DNA of 64,000 nt from Dehalogenimonas sp. THU2 (GCF_039749495.1 NZ_JBDLLU010000008.1:1-64000), one strand, 5' to 3'; shown: positions 26,196 through 35,778, counted from the first letter of the stretch. The notes: generated by a model from the letters alone, not told the origin. Made by a program: numbers and translations.

Positions 26196-26623
26196 TCTTC
26201 CTTCACCTGGCAACCACGGCAAATCCCTTGGAATTCCAATTTGTGATCGGTGATGCGGAAACCGGTTTCCCGCTCCAGCGCTGATTCCAGCTCCACCGGG
26301 CAATGTCCGGTAAAATTCACCACATCCCCGCAGCCACGGCACACCAAATGGTGATGATGCTCCGCCGGCCCGGCCTTGAAGCTGGCGGCGGCGCCTTCCG
26401 GCTGGAAGCGGCATAAAAGCCCCAGTTTCTCCAGCAGGTCCAGCGTCCTATAAACTGTCACCAGCCCGATTTCCGGATGTTTCTCCAAAAGGGCGGTGTG
26501 CAGGGCCTGGGGGGTAGCGGGAGTGTTGTCGTTAACCATAGCCTCGACAATAGCCCGCCGCTGCGGCGTGAGCTTGAATCCCGCGCTTTTGAGTTCGTTC
26601 AGTATCTTCTGATTGGGTGTCAT
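26192..26623 (-). CDS. zur: Fur-family regulator, probably Zur
   Basis: A 143-residue Fur-type repressor. The DNA-binding domain reads KLTPQRRAIVEAMV and IGLVTVYRTLDLLEKLGLL; the metal sites include AEHHHHLVCRGCGDVV and a second Cys pair CRGCQ at the end. Coupling to znuA by a 4-nt overlap and a zinc-type operator upstream argue for zinc sensing rather than iron. A separate Fur-type gene with an iron operon is at 47721-48134. Confidence 0.88.
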   Translation of the reverse strand: MTPNQKILNELKSAGFKLTPQRRAIVEAMVNDNTPATPQALHTALLEKHPEIGLVTVYRTLDLLEKLGLLCRFQPEGAAASFKAGPAEHHHHLVCRGCGDVVNFTGHCPVELESALERETGFRITDHKLEFQGICRGCQVKEE

Positions 26624-26636
26624 TGATTCACCTAAA

Positions 26637-26651
26637 TGAAAAACGTTTTCA
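26637..26651. promoter_or_regulatory. Candidate Zur box
   Basis: TGAAAAACGTTTTCA is an inverted repeat (6-bp arms, 3-nt centre), 14 nt upstream of the zur start. Its shape resembles Zur operators of the TGAAAA-N3-TTTTCA kind known from actinobacteria. It would cover the zur-znuA promoter region. Confidence 0.75.
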
Positions 26652-26822
26652 GTTACAATCTAGCAAAGGCCTCGAGTTGTGTCAAATGAGAAATCAAACC
26701 CAGGCCGAAGCCCCTGACATCAAGCGTATTTTGATTCAAGACAGTCGAGTACTAGAATAAGCGTGCGGGAATCTCCTCAGAACGTCAGATGTACACCGTT
26801 TATATCCTGCAGGAGGCATGTG

Positions 26823-27140
26823 ATGAGAAAGTCGACCTTGGTGATAGCGATTACCGGCGGCGTCCTTTTCCTATTGGGGGTGGGGGTGATGGCGGAGGTA
26901 TTATCCGAGGGTTTTTGGATTCTGGCTTTTTTCGGGCTGCTGATACTGGCTGCCGGTCTGCTTATCGCCGGACTGAGCACGCGGGGAGAAACAAGATGGC
27001 TGAATTTCACCATGGCATCGGCCATGTTGATCGGCCTTGGAGTCATCTACATTTTCAGCCTGGGATATTTCATTTTTCCTCTAGCCGTCGTTTTCCTCAT
27101 CGTTTCGCTTCGGAAATGGTCTCGCTTTCATTCCGCGTGA
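26823..27140 (+). CDS. Small membrane protein, function unknown
   Basis: A 105-residue protein with about four hydrophobic segments (TLVIAITGGVLFLLGVGVMA, ILAFFGLLILAAGLLIAGL, FTMASAMLIGLGVIYIFSL, FIFPLAVVFLIVSL) and a basic tail. ATG 26823 has a strong GGAGG site 6 nt upstream. A TTGATT, 16 nt, TAGAAT promoter lies before it. I recognise no family. It diverges from zur. Confidence 0.7.
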   Translation: MRKSTLVIAITGGVLFLLGVGVMAEVLSEGFWILAFFGLLILAAGLLIAGLSTRGETRWLNFTMASAMLIGLGVIYIFSLGYFIFPLAVVFLIVSLRKWSRFHSA

Positions 27141-27166
27141 ATCGGATCGGATCAGTTCGATCGGGA

Positions 27167-28582
27167 TCAATTCCCGTTGTTAACCGGAAGACCTCGACCC
27201 CGTGGTAATGAGGCGAACACCCCCAGAACGCAAAGAACGGTAAAGATGCTGAAGGCCACCCTCAGGCTGGTCACCAATTCCGCGTGAACATCCGGTGATA
27301 ACTGGACGCGGCCGATAATGAGGGCGAAGAGCAGGAGCGCGATACCCAATGACAGCATCTGGCCGACAAGGCGCATGGTAGAAAGCGTCGCCGAGGCCAC
27401 CCCGTAATGCCGCCGGGTCACCGATCCCATCACCGCCGAGGTGTTAGGTGAGGAGAAGAGGCCGAAACCGGAGCCCAGCACGACGAGCGCGGCCACGATG
27501 TAGACCATCGAAGTATTCTCACTGATGAAGATGAGAAGTCCCAAGCCTGTTGCCGACAGAGCCATTCCCGCCGAAGCTAGCAACCGTGGTTCGAAACGGT
27601 CGGCTAGGCGTCCGGCGAACGGAGAGATGGAGGCCATCAGGATCGGCTGGGCAACCAGGATGAGCCCCGCTCCCGCCGGTGAAAAACCCTTGACGAATTG
27701 CAGGTACAGCGACAGCAGGAAACCGGTGGCGAAGGTGGCGGAGTAGTTGATCAGGGTGGCCACGTTGGACAGAGTAAAGACGGGGTTGTGCCGGAACAGC
27801 TCGATCGACAGTATAGGATGGGTCGTCCGGGCTTCCAGCAGGAGGAACACTATTAAGCCGACGGCGCCGCCGCCGATCAGGATAAAACCGTCTGGATCCG
27901 GCAATTCCGAAAATCCCAGCATCAGGGAGATCAGCGCTAAGCCGTACACTACTGCGCCTTTGAGGTCGAAACGTTCGTCGCTGGCTTCCTGCCACTCTGT
28001 CTTCATTCTGGTAATGATGAAGTACAAGGCGAACAATCCCAGGGCGGCGGTGGTCAGAAAAATGCTGCGCCAGCCAAAGGCGCCGGTGAGCAGACCTCCC
28101 GCCGTCGGTCCCAGCGAGAGTCCGATATATACCGCGGCGGCGTTCAATCCCAGCACCTTGCCCCGTTCCGCCGGCGGGAAAACAGAGGTCAGAACGACCA
28201 CTCCGGTACCGAAGAGCATAGCCGCTCCGATACCCTGGGCTACCCGCAAGGCGATAAGTTGTGAGCCGCTTTGGCTTAATGTGATCGCTATGGAGACGAC
28301 GACGTAAACTGCTAACCCGGAGATGAAGATGCGCCGCCGTCCCTTGATATCGGCCAGGCGCCCGAAAGGCAGCAGGAACACGACGGCGGCCAGGATGTAG
28401 GCAGTGGCCACCCAGCCCAGGTTTACGGCATCGAGGCTAAATTCCCTGCCGATTACCGGCAGGGCGATATTGACCGCCGATCCCATGAAAGGTGTCAGGA
28501 ACGATGCCAGGGTAGCCGCCACCAGCGCGGCTCTTCTGGCGGAACTGGCGGTGGCCGGCGGCAGTGTGGAATGCGGCAGCAT
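27167..28582 (-). CDS. MFS drug efflux transporter (DHA2/EmrB-like)
   Basis: A 471-residue major facilitator with about 14 helices, which fits the drug:proton antiporter-2 family. Motif A is FGRLADIKGRRRIFISG; antiporter motif C is IGLSLGPTAGGLLTGAFGWR, close to the DHA consensus. It starts 4 nt after the stop of the glyoxalase-like gene, so the two are co-transcribed. The substrate is unknown. Confidence 0.9.
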   Translation of the reverse strand: MLPHSTLPPATASSARRAALVAATLASFLTPFMGSAVNIALPVIGREFSLDAVNLGWVATAYILAAVVFLLPFGRLADIKGRRRIFISGLAVYVVVSIAITLSQSGSQLIALRVAQGIGAAMLFGTGVVVLTSVFPPAERGKVLGLNAAAVYIGLSLGPTAGGLLTGAFGWRSIFLTTAALGLFALYFIITRMKTEWQEASDERFDLKGAVVYGLALISLMLGFSELPDPDGFILIGGGAVGLIVFLLLEARTTHPILSIELFRHNPVFTLSNVATLINYSATFATGFLLSLYLQFVKGFSPAGAGLILVAQPILMASISPFAGRLADRFEPRLLASAGMALSATGLGLLIFISENTSMVYIVAALVVLGSGFGLFSSPNTSAVMGSVTRRHYGVASATLSTMRLVGQMLSLGIALLLFALIIGRVQLSPDVHAELVTSLRVAFSIFTVLCVLGVFASLPRGRGLPVNNGN

Positions 28583-28585
28583 GCC

Positions 28586-28954
28586 TTATTTGGCGTCGGG
28601 GTCCGATTGCATCATGCCGAAGGGGTTGCCCTCGGTGTCGGTGAAATAGGCGAAGTAGCCGATGCCCGGCACCGTCTGGTTGGGGCTGAGGCGCTTTCCC
28701 CCGGCGGTGATGACCTTGTCCGCCGCGGCATCCAGGTCTGCCACATCCAGTGTGTTGACTGTTTGCTTGATCGGCCCGGTCTTGTCTGTAATGGCGCCGT
28801 TGATGCCCGGTTCGGAATCGGGGCCGGTGGTTATCATCCAGTAGTCCATCGGACCGCCCCATTTTTCAACTTTCCATCCGAAGGCTTCTTGATAGAACTT
28901 GACTGCTCGTTCCGTTTTTTCCGCCGGAATCTCGAAATGGATCATTCTGCCCAT
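28586..28954 (-). CDS. Glyoxalase/VOC superfamily protein
   Basis: A 122-residue single-domain vicinal-oxygen-chelate protein. It begins MIHFEIPAEKTERAVKFYQE with a GWKVEKWGGP segment, and ends GIGYFAYFTDTEGNPFGMMQ, the VOC repeat ending. Proteins of this type are glyoxalases, dioxygenases or antibiotic-binding proteins. Its position directly before a drug exporter suggests a resistance or detoxification pair. ATG 28954 has a GGAGG site. Confidence 0.85.
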   Translation of the reverse strand: MGRMIHFEIPAEKTERAVKFYQEAFGWKVEKWGGPMDYWMITTGPDSEPGINGAITDKTGPIKQTVNTLDVADLDAAADKVITAGGKRLSPNQTVPGIGYFAYFTDTEGNPFGMMQSDPDAK

Positions 28955-28968
28955 GGCAGGCCTCCTGA

Positions 28969-29883
28969 TTAGCGCCTGGCGGCACCGATTAACTGAGACA
29001 TCTCAGTCAATTTCCATTCTAGCATGTAATTTTCGATACTCTTAACAATTTCGATGGGCGCCCGCGGGTTTACCAGCGCCGCGGTGCCGACCTCTACCGC
29101 TGTCGCCCCGGCCATTAGAAACTCGATGGCATCCTCTCCCGTGGTGATGCCGCCACAGCCGATGACAGGTACCTTGACCGCCCCGGCGACCCGGTACACC
29201 ATGGCGAGGGCTACCGGTTTGACCGCCGAGCCGGACAGGCCGCCGGTGATATTGCCCAGTACCGGTTTTCGTTTCTTGATATCGATGGCCATGCCGCGCA
29301 GGGTGTTGATGAGGGATACGGCATCGGCTCCCGCGCTTTCGACCGCCTGCGCCAGGGCGACGATGTCGGAGGTGTTGGGGGTGAGTTTCACGATGACCGG
29401 GAGCGAAGTCGCGTTTTTAACGGCGCGGGTTACCGCTGCCGCGGATTCCGGCGTGGAGCCGAACTCCAGACACCCCGCCGCCACGTTAGGGCAGGAGATA
29501 TTCACTTCCAAGGCCGCAATGCCGGGCACTTTATCCAGCCGATGAGCCAGTTTGGCGTATTCATCGACGCTCTCGGCGGCGATATTCACGAAGATCGGCG
29601 TCGTCCATCCGGCCCATAACGGGGCGTATTTTTCGATGACCGCCTCGACGCCCGGATTTTGCAGCCCGATAGCGTTGAGCAACCCATAGGGGGTTTCCAT
29701 GATGCGGGGCTGGGGGTTTCCGGCGCGGGGTTTGAGTGTGGTGCCCTTGCAGACGAACGCGCCCAGGTCTGCGATATCACACAGGCGGTTAGGCTCATCG
29801 CCGTAACCGGCGGTGCCGGAGGCGGCGATGACGGGGTTCTTGAGTTTCAGGCCGGGCAGTAATTGGATAGAAAGGTCAGGCAT
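28969..29883 (-). CDS. pyrD: Dihydroorotate dehydrogenase, class 1B catalytic subunit
   Basis: A 304-residue FMN enzyme that oxidises dihydroorotate in pyrimidine synthesis. Landmarks are KNPVIAASGTAGYG, KPRAGNPQPRIMETPYGLLN (close to the class 1 consensus), EVNISCPNV with the catalytic Cys of class 1B, VIVKLTPNTSDIVALA, SLINTLRGMAID and GCGGITTGEDAIEFL. No pyrK is adjacent; the NfnA-like gene at 42539 belongs to another complex. A promoter ending 7 nt before ATG 29883 implies a leaderless mRNA. Confidence 0.93.
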   Translation of the reverse strand: MPDLSIQLLPGLKLKNPVIAASGTAGYGDEPNRLCDIADLGAFVCKGTTLKPRAGNPQPRIMETPYGLLNAIGLQNPGVEAVIEKYAPLWAGWTTPIFVNIAAESVDEYAKLAHRLDKVPGIAALEVNISCPNVAAGCLEFGSTPESAAAVTRAVKNATSLPVIVKLTPNTSDIVALAQAVESAGADAVSLINTLRGMAIDIKKRKPVLGNITGGLSGSAVKPVALAMVYRVAGAVKVPVIGCGGITTGEDAIEFLMAGATAVEVGTAALVNPRAPIEIVKSIENYMLEWKLTEMSQLIGAARR

Positions 29884-29890
29884 AAGTGTG

Positions 29891-29919
29891 ATTATAGGGG
29901 AGGGGGTGGGGGAGCGCAA
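29891..29919 (-). promoter_or_regulatory. Leaderless promoter of pyrD
   Basis: On the minus strand TTGCGC (29914-29919), 17 nt, TATAAT (29891-29896), then 7 nt to ATG 29883. The spacer is almost pure C on that strand. Confidence 0.75.
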
Positions 29920-29988
29920 GGAGCCGTTATCCTCGGTTCTGGCGGACGGGTTCGGCGTGTGTCAAAGGGTAATCCCGAACCATTAATG

Positions 29989-30789
29989 TCAGGAATTATC
30001 GTCGTGGTGCCTTCCCCCGTCGTGCCCGTGATGGCATTCAAGCACTGTGAGGTGTTTCTGGTCGGGACCGATAACGATGCCGAAGGTTTCCAGGAGCGCC
30101 TTGGGCGTGATCACCTCGTCCGGCGGACCCAGGGCAACCACCTTATGCGCCAGGAGCATGACCTGGTGGCAGAGTGCCGCCTCTTCCTGCACGTCATGGG
30201 TGGCTACTACAACGCTGGCGCCGCGGCAGAGTTCGTCCTTCACGGCCTGCAGGTAAAGCTCACGGCTGCCGACGTCCAGGCCGGAGGTAGGTTCGTCCAT
30301 TACCAGGAGGTCGGCGCGGTGAGCCAGCACCTGGGCCAGGTAAACCCGCTGCTGTTGACCGCCGGAAAGAGAACGCAGGGGGGTATCGGCCAGCTTTTCA
30401 ATGTTCATAGCCCGCATCGCCTCGCCGACGATGTCGTTGTCCTTTGCGGTCAGGCGTCCCAGGAGACCGCGACTGGGAAAACGGCCCATGCGTACCACGT
30501 CGATGGCGCGCAGCGGCAGCACGAAGCCGGAGGCATGGAACTGGCCGAGGTAGGCGATACGCCGGGGATTGGACCCCGGTTTGGAACCAAAAACCCGGAC
30601 CTCACCCCCGATGGGTGGCAGCAAGCCGACGATGGTTTTGAGCAGGGTGGATTTGCCTGAGCCATTGGTGCCGATGAGGGCGATGGCCTGGCCTTCCTTA
30701 AGTTCAAAATCGATGCCGGCCACCACCGTTTTTCCATTGTAGCCGACGTCCAGCTTGCGGGCGGCGATGTCAGGGACTGTATTAGCCAT
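29989..30789 (-). CDS. znuC: Zinc ABC transporter ATP-binding protein ZnuC
   Basis: A 266-residue ATPase with Walker A LIGTNGSGKSTLLKTIVGL, signature LSGGQQQRVYLAQVLA, Walker B DLLVMDEPTSGLD and H-loop VVATHDVQEE. The C-terminus is His-rich (HHGHDGGRHHDD), as in many zinc-handling proteins. ATG 30789 overlaps the znuB end by 8 nt. It pairs with znuB and, by inference, with the distant znuA. Confidence 0.9.
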   Translation of the reverse strand: MANTVPDIAARKLDVGYNGKTVVAGIDFELKEGQAIALIGTNGSGKSTLLKTIVGLLPPIGGEVRVFGSKPGSNPRRIAYLGQFHASGFVLPLRAIDVVRMGRFPSRGLLGRLTAKDNDIVGEAMRAMNIEKLADTPLRSLSGGQQQRVYLAQVLAHRADLLVMDEPTSGLDVGSRELYLQAVKDELCRGASVVVATHDVQEEAALCHQVMLLAHKVVALGPPDEVITPKALLETFGIVIGPDQKHLTVLECHHGHDGGRHHDDNS

Positions 30790-31636
30790 GCTGTGCTTCC
30801 CCCGTCTGGTTCGCCCCACGGGTTCTCAGGTTGGATAAAGTGAAAACGGTGAAGAAGATGAGTGTGGCTACCAGGATGACCGAGGCCCCGGCAGCCAGGT
30901 TGAAATGGTAACTAAGCAGCAGCCCGGCATACATCGAAACTGAGCCGAAGACGGCCGCCCAGGCCATCATGCCGCGGATGCGCCGTGCCAGTAGCGCGCC
31001 CGCGCCGGCCGGGGCGATGAGCAGGCCGAAGACCAGCAGCGTACCCACCGTTTGGAAAGAGATGATGATGGTGGCGGCGATCATGAAAAGCATGATGTTG
31101 TGGTAGATCTTGGACGGAAAACCGGCCACCTCCGCTTGTTCCGGATCGAAAGCCAGCAGCATGAAAGGCCGCGCGCAGATAAAAGCGGTAATGCCGATGA
31201 CGATGGTGGCGATAAATTGAATCAGGATATCTCCCCAGCTTATGCCCAAAAGTTCGCCGAAGAGGATACGGGTGAGGTCGCCGGAAAAGGAACTGGAACG
31301 GGAGACGATAACCACACCCAACGCCAGCATGCCGACGAACAATAATCCGATAGCCGTATCCGACGACAACCGGGAGCGCCGGGTGATCAGTGTCACCCCG
31401 CCGATCATCACCGCAGCCCCCAGCGCCGCCCCCAGGATGCCGGAGAACCCCATCAACACCGCCAGGGCGATGCCCGGCAGCACGCCGTGAGCCAGCGCGT
31501 CGCCGATGAAAGCCAGCCCCCGGAGGATGATGAACGTCCCTGCGATGGCACAGGCGACGGACACCAGCACTCCGGCCAGCAGAGCCTGGGTCATGAAGGG
31601 GTTGTCGGCAAAGGGCGAGACCAAAGCGTCGATCAT
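30782..31636 (-). CDS. znuB: Zinc ABC transporter permease ZnuB
   Basis: A 284-residue cluster-9 (ABC-3) permease with about eight helices, including GLAFIGDALAHGVLPGIALA and LGVVIVSRSSSFSGDLTRIL, then FGLLIAPAGAGALLARR. These are typical of Zn/Mn permeases. It has a promoter whose -35 box covers the stop codon of the upstream surface-protein gene and whose -10 box ends 6 nt before ATG 31636. No zinc operator like that at 26637 is visible here. Confidence 0.9.
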   Translation of the reverse strand: MIDALVSPFADNPFMTQALLAGVLVSVACAIAGTFIILRGLAFIGDALAHGVLPGIALAVLMGFSGILGAALGAAVMIGGVTLITRRSRLSSDTAIGLLFVGMLALGVVIVSRSSSFSGDLTRILFGELLGISWGDILIQFIATIVIGITAFICARPFMLLAFDPEQAEVAGFPSKIYHNIMLFMIAATIIISFQTVGTLLVFGLLIAPAGAGALLARRIRGMMAWAAVFGSVSMYAGLLLSYHFNLAAGASVILVATLIFFTVFTLSNLRTRGANQTGEAQHG

Positions 31637-31642
31637 GCTGTA

Positions 31643-31671
31643 ATTATCGGTTCTTTACGTCTGACTTACAA
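31643..31671 (-). promoter_or_regulatory. Leaderless promoter of znuB-znuC
   Basis: On the minus strand TTGTAA (31666-31671), 17 nt, GATAAT (31643-31648), then 6 nt to ATG 31636. There is no ribosome-binding site. Confidence 0.65.
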
Positions 31672-34536
31672 TGTCCGCTTTCCTTTGACCACTATCACCA
31701 GCGCCAGGAGCAGTAAAACCACGGCTCCACCCATACCGGCCAGGGAGAAAGCCAGCCAATCCGGCATGGTCATGGTTGGCGCTATCGGCACTGTGACCGT
31801 GGGTGCCACCGGAGATGTCACCACCGGACTGGTCGGTGCTGTGGTCGCGGGAGCTGCAGTGGTGAAGGCGGAAACGGCGCTCCAGGCGGAAAAGCTGTTC
31901 TCACTGACCGCCCGGATCTTCCAGTAGTAGGTAGTGGCCGAGGTCAACGCAGCCGGCGGTTGCCAGGCGTTGCCGACGATATTAGCTGGCGAGGCCGTGA
32001 TGTTCTGGAATCCGGCATCCGTGGCCAGTAGAAGTTCATAACCGGTGGCGCCACCGACCGGTTGCCATTGAAAGAGGGGCAGCGGCGTCAGATTGGTGGC
32101 GCCGGGAGTGGGGGTTAAGAGTTGCGGTACGGCGACCACACCGCCCAGGGCGGTGGTGAAGCTGCGTTTTTCCGACCACGGACCCGGCACCGGCGCCACG
32201 GCGCGTACCCGCCAGTGATAGGTGACACCGGGCTCCAGCAGGCTCAGCCGAATGCTGCTGGCGGTCGAGTTGCCGCTGAAAAGTGGTGACGTCATATCGG
32301 CGGAATCATTCATTTGCCATTCATAGCCTGTGGCGCCGCTCACGGACTGCCATTTCAGGTCGATGCCACCGATGATTCCGGAAGGGTAATAGGTCCCCAG
32401 TCCCGGGGCGGATGCGGGGGGTGAGGTCAGAGCGACAGCGCTGGCGATGGTATCGGTGTAGGTCATTATGCGGTTATTGGTCGTATCCAGCGACCAAAGC
32501 TGGTGGCTATTCCTCGACAAACCCCATAGTGTGACACCGTCCGTCAATCCTTCGCTCGCCAAGTCCCAGGCGGCGGTTTCGGTCAACACCCGCGCCAGGC
32601 CACCGGTGGAGGTGCTGACGTTATTGGCGGATGGGGCATAAATGAAGCCGTTCGGTGCGACATCCAGGTCGCTCAACAGGGTCCCGGCGGGCAGGCCGGA
32701 ATCGATGCGTTTCCAGGCGGCATCACCGATCTTATAGCGATAGATGCCCGTGTTGGCGTCGGTCGAAGAGGCATAGATCTTATTGCTGTCGCCGAAGTCA
32801 GGATCGAAGGTGAGGAGAATACTGCCGGTGAGCGAGGTTGCCGGTAGGGTGGAGAAAGTGACTCCGGCGTCGGTCGAAATATACGCGAGACCGTTCGATG
32901 CTGCGGCGATCAGGGTTCGGTCGGTGCTGAAATCCGGCGACAGTTCTAGCGCGTTGAATTTCACACTCCCGGTGGCGACATTCTCAAAGAAGATGCCGGT
33001 GCCTGTTCTCCAGATGGTCGCGATATTACCATCACCGTCGAACGATGTGAAAAAGAAATTGTCCTTATCCAGTGCCGCGAAACCGGCTGTGGTGTCGATG
33101 CTTACGGGCAAACGGATGAGGCTGAATGTGGTTCCCTGGTCGGTGGACACCAGGCACAGAGCGCCATCGGCGTCGGTGGCGGCAATGAAGAGTGAACCAT
33201 CCGCAGCGGTGATCAAACGGTCGATGGTCAGGATACGGTAATCTCCGATGCCGAGCAGTTTCCGCCATGTAAGCCCGTCATCGTCGGTGCGCCATACGCC
33301 GTGAACACCGTTGAAGGCGAGGAGGTACAGTGTGTTGTCAGATTCATAGGTGGGTGACGCCACGACGGTAACCAACGTTCCGGCGCCTGTTTCGTCGATG
33401 AATAAGTCTGGGAGCCAGTTCATTCCCCCATCGATCGATGAAAAAACGCCGCTGCCCGTGCCGGAAGTGGCGGCGAAGGTCATATTATCAACGGAAGCGA
33501 TGGCCGTCACCCGCTGTCCGCCAGGGTTCCTGACAGCCGATTGCCAGCTAATCCCGCCGTCGCTGCTGCGAAAAATCTCCCCGGAAGCGCTCCCAGCCAG
33601 CAGACTGTAAGCTCCTGATGTGCCGCTGACCGACAGGCTGGAGAAATCGGTGGGGCTGGAAAACGGTAGTGCGTAAGCCGCGGGCGCTTCGGCCGGCCGG
33701 GCGTAACACAACCATAAACCGCCCGCGTCCGCGCCGGTATCGATAGCAACGTAGAATTGCGGATTGGTTGTCAGGTTGAAATCCTGGGGTAAGGTGATGG
33801 CGCCGGACGTGGCCGGTACGATTGAGCCGTCGCGGTGCTGAAGCGCCGCTGCCCGCCAGGTGCCGCCGTTGTAGAGCAGGATGTAGGCATCGCCGGCGCT
33901 TTCTCCCAGAGCCAGGAGTTCCCGGTCGACCGCGAAGGTTGGAGAGAAACCTACATCGAAGACGTTGTAAGCGATGAGGCCGCTATCTATCCAGCCGCCG
34001 AAAAACTCCGCCTCGTTGATAAAATAGACGCCGCCCCACTCGTTCGCATCATCGTCGGCCACGGATACGGCGATGATGTTGGCGCCGGTAGTGCCATCGA
34101 CGCTCAAGCCGGTGATGCGTTTACCCGGACCTCCCGGATAAGCGGCCACGGTTTGGAAGCTCAGGCCGTTGTCGGTTGAACGGTAAAGGGTGGTGTCCGT
34201 GGCGTAATAGAATTGCCCGGCATCGGTCAGTTCCAGAGCTACCGGGGTGTGGACCGAAGCGAAGACTCGGGTAATATTTTCACCGGAAGCGTCGGTGCGG
34301 AAAAGGCCGCCCTCAGTGCCGGTAACCCAGGCATAAACCTGACTGGCGCTGTCGATGACGAGGTGTTTTACGTCGGTTTCCGGGGTCAGGTACCAGCTTC
34401 CGGCAGTGCCGGTCTGGGGCAAAGGAACCTCAGACCACTTGGCGTCAGCGGCAGCGGTTGGTTGTGGGGTCGGGGTTACCAACAGAGCTAGAGCGATGAG
34501 AAAAGTGGCGGTGCGGCGGACAGAAAAAATAGTCAT
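31666..34536 (-). CDS. Large exported beta-propeller/FN3 surface protein with C-terminal anchor
   Basis: A 956-residue protein with a signal peptide (TATFLIALALLVTPTPQPTA). About residues 40-690 carry repeated Asp-box (BNR/sortilin-type) motifs such as STDNGLSFQT, SSDGGISWQ, SIDGGMNW, RTDDDGLTWRK and STDAGVTFSTL, which form beta-propellers. Two fibronectin-III-like modules follow (ATGYEWQMNDS..YHWRVRAVAP and ATGYELLLATD..YYWKIRAVSEN), then a Pro/Thr linker, one membrane helix and the tail KGKRTL. The order of the last parts matches the partial protein at 2-412. It probably forms part of the cell envelope. The mRNA appears leaderless. Confidence 0.85.
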   Translation of the reverse strand: MTIFSVRRTATFLIALALLVTPTPQPTAAADAKWSEVPLPQTGTAGSWYLTPETDVKHLVIDSASQVYAWVTGTEGGLFRTDASGENITRVFASVHTPVALELTDAGQFYYATDTTLYRSTDNGLSFQTVAAYPGGPGKRITGLSVDGTTGANIIAVSVADDDANEWGGVYFINEAEFFGGWIDSGLIAYNVFDVGFSPTFAVDRELLALGESAGDAYILLYNGGTWRAAALQHRDGSIVPATSGAITLPQDFNLTTNPQFYVAIDTGADAGGLWLCYARPAEAPAAYALPFSSPTDFSSLSVSGTSGAYSLLAGSASGEIFRSSDGGISWQSAVRNPGGQRVTAIASVDNMTFAATSGTGSGVFSSIDGGMNWLPDLFIDETGAGTLVTVVASPTYESDNTLYLLAFNGVHGVWRTDDDGLTWRKLLGIGDYRILTIDRLITAADGSLFIAATDADGALCLVSTDQGTTFSLIRLPVSIDTTAGFAALDKDNFFFTSFDGDGNIATIWRTGTGIFFENVATGSVKFNALELSPDFSTDRTLIAAASNGLAYISTDAGVTFSTLPATSLTGSILLTFDPDFGDSNKIYASSTDANTGIYRYKIGDAAWKRIDSGLPAGTLLSDLDVAPNGFIYAPSANNVSTSTGGLARVLTETAAWDLASEGLTDGVTLWGLSRNSHQLWSLDTTNNRIMTYTDTIASAVALTSPPASAPGLGTYYPSGIIGGIDLKWQSVSGATGYEWQMNDSADMTSPLFSGNSTASSIRLSLLEPGVTYHWRVRAVAPVPGPWSEKRSFTTALGGVVAVPQLLTPTPGATNLTPLPLFQWQPVGGATGYELLLATDAGFQNITASPANIVGNAWQPPAALTSATTYYWKIRAVSENSFSAWSAVSAFTTAAPATTAPTSPVVTSPVAPTVTVPIAPTMTMPDWLAFSLAGMGGAVVLLLLALVIVVKGKRTL

Positions 34537-34543
34537 GCAGCGC

Positions 34544-34572
34544 ATTGTAAAGAGCATTTCACGGTGCGTCAA
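34544..34572 (-). promoter_or_regulatory. Leaderless promoter of the beta-propeller gene
   Basis: On the minus strand TTGACG (34567-34572), 17 nt, TACAAT (34544-34549), then 7 nt to ATG 34536. Confidence 0.78.
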
Positions 34573-34674
34573 CATGGAGGACTCTCAAGTCACTGAAAGA
34601 GGTCTTTAATTTGGTCCTCCGCCTGTGTGAAAAGCACATATTCGATTCCAAGACGGATTCAAAGTATTAATGGT

Positions 34675-35778
34675 CTAGCTGGTCTCCACCTCAGCCTCGA
34701 CCGGGGTTCCCAGCGAGGCTGCCAGTTCCTCGAACAGCCTTTTCTGTTTCTTGTTGAGTTTTTCGGGCGTCACCACCTTTATCTCCACCCATTCATCACC
34801 GAAGGTGGAAGCCCGGTTGAGTACCGGCATGCCTTTGCCCTTGAGGCGGATGACCTTGCCCGTCTGCACTCCAGCCGGCACCTTGAGCTTGGCCGGGCCA
34901 TAGAGGGTGGGTACTTCGAGTTCGATGCCGAGGGCTGCCTGCGCGAAGTTGAGGGGCAGTTCATAGACGACATTATCGCCGTCACGCCGGAACTGCTTGT
35001 GGGCGGCCACATTGACCGTGAGGTACAGGTCGCCGGCGCTGCCGCCACGCTCGCCCAAATTACCGCCACCGCTCATGCGGATCTGGTTGCCGTTGTCGAT
35101 CCCCGCCGGTATTTTAACCTTGATAGTGCGGGTCATCCGCTCACGCCCGCTGCCCTTGCACTTGGCACAAGGGTCGGCGATGATCTGCCCTTCACCGCGG
35201 CAACGGGGACAGGTCACTACATTGGTGAATCTTCCGAAGACGCTTCGCTGCACTTGATAAACTTTTCCCTGACCGCCGCATTCGGTGCACTTTGTCGGGG
35301 TGGTGCCTTCCTTGGCTCCGGTGCCCTTGCACTCTTCACAGGCTTCCACCCGCTGGATGTTGACCTCTTTTTCGATACCGGTGGAAGCCTCTTCAAGGGT
35401 GATGCTCATGCGGTAGTTCAGGTCGGTACCGCGGCGGGGAGCTTGCCGCCCGGCACCACCCATACCCCCGAAGAAAGTCTCGAAGATCTCGCCCAGGCCG
35501 CCTCCAAAACCGAAGTCCTCGAAACCACCGGCCCCGCCGGCAAACGGTCCGCCGTTTGCCCCGGCATGGCCAAAGCGGTCATAAGCGGCGCGCTTGTTGG
35601 CGTCGCACAGGACTGAATAGGCCTCATTCAGTTCCTTGAACTTGGCCTCGGCATCATCTTCCTTATTGCGGTCCGGGTGGTACTGGAATGCCAGTTTGCG
35701 GAAGGCTTTTTTGATTTCATCATCAGAGGCACCGCGGGCAATGCCCAGCACCTCGTAATAATCACGTTTTGTCGCCAT
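34675..35778 (-). CDS. dnaJ: Chaperone protein DnaJ (Hsp40)
   Basis: A 367-residue type I DnaJ that stimulates DnaK. The J domain ([26 protein letters not shown]) is followed by a Gly/Phe-rich region, four zinc repeats ([32 protein letters not shown]) and the C-terminal substrate domains. It is unlinked from hrcA-grpE-dnaK and shows no CIRCE dyad upstream. AAGAGG lies 10 nt before ATG 35778. Confidence 0.96.
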   Translation of the reverse strand: MATKRDYYEVLGIARGASDDEIKKAFRKLAFQYHPDRNKEDDAEAKFKELNEAYSVLCDANKRAAYDRFGHAGANGGPFAGGAGGFEDFGFGGGLGEIFETFFGGMGGAGRQAPRRGTDLNYRMSITLEEASTGIEKEVNIQRVEACEECKGTGAKEGTTPTKCTECGGQGKVYQVQRSVFGRFTNVVTCPRCRGEGQIIADPCAKCKGSGRERMTRTIKVKIPAGIDNGNQIRMSGGGNLGERGGSAGDLYLTVNVAAHKQFRRDGDNVVYELPLNFAQAALGIELEVPTLYGPAKLKVPAGVQTGKVIRLKGKGMPVLNRASTFGDEWVEIKVVTPEKLNKKQKRLFEELAASLGTPVEAEVETS

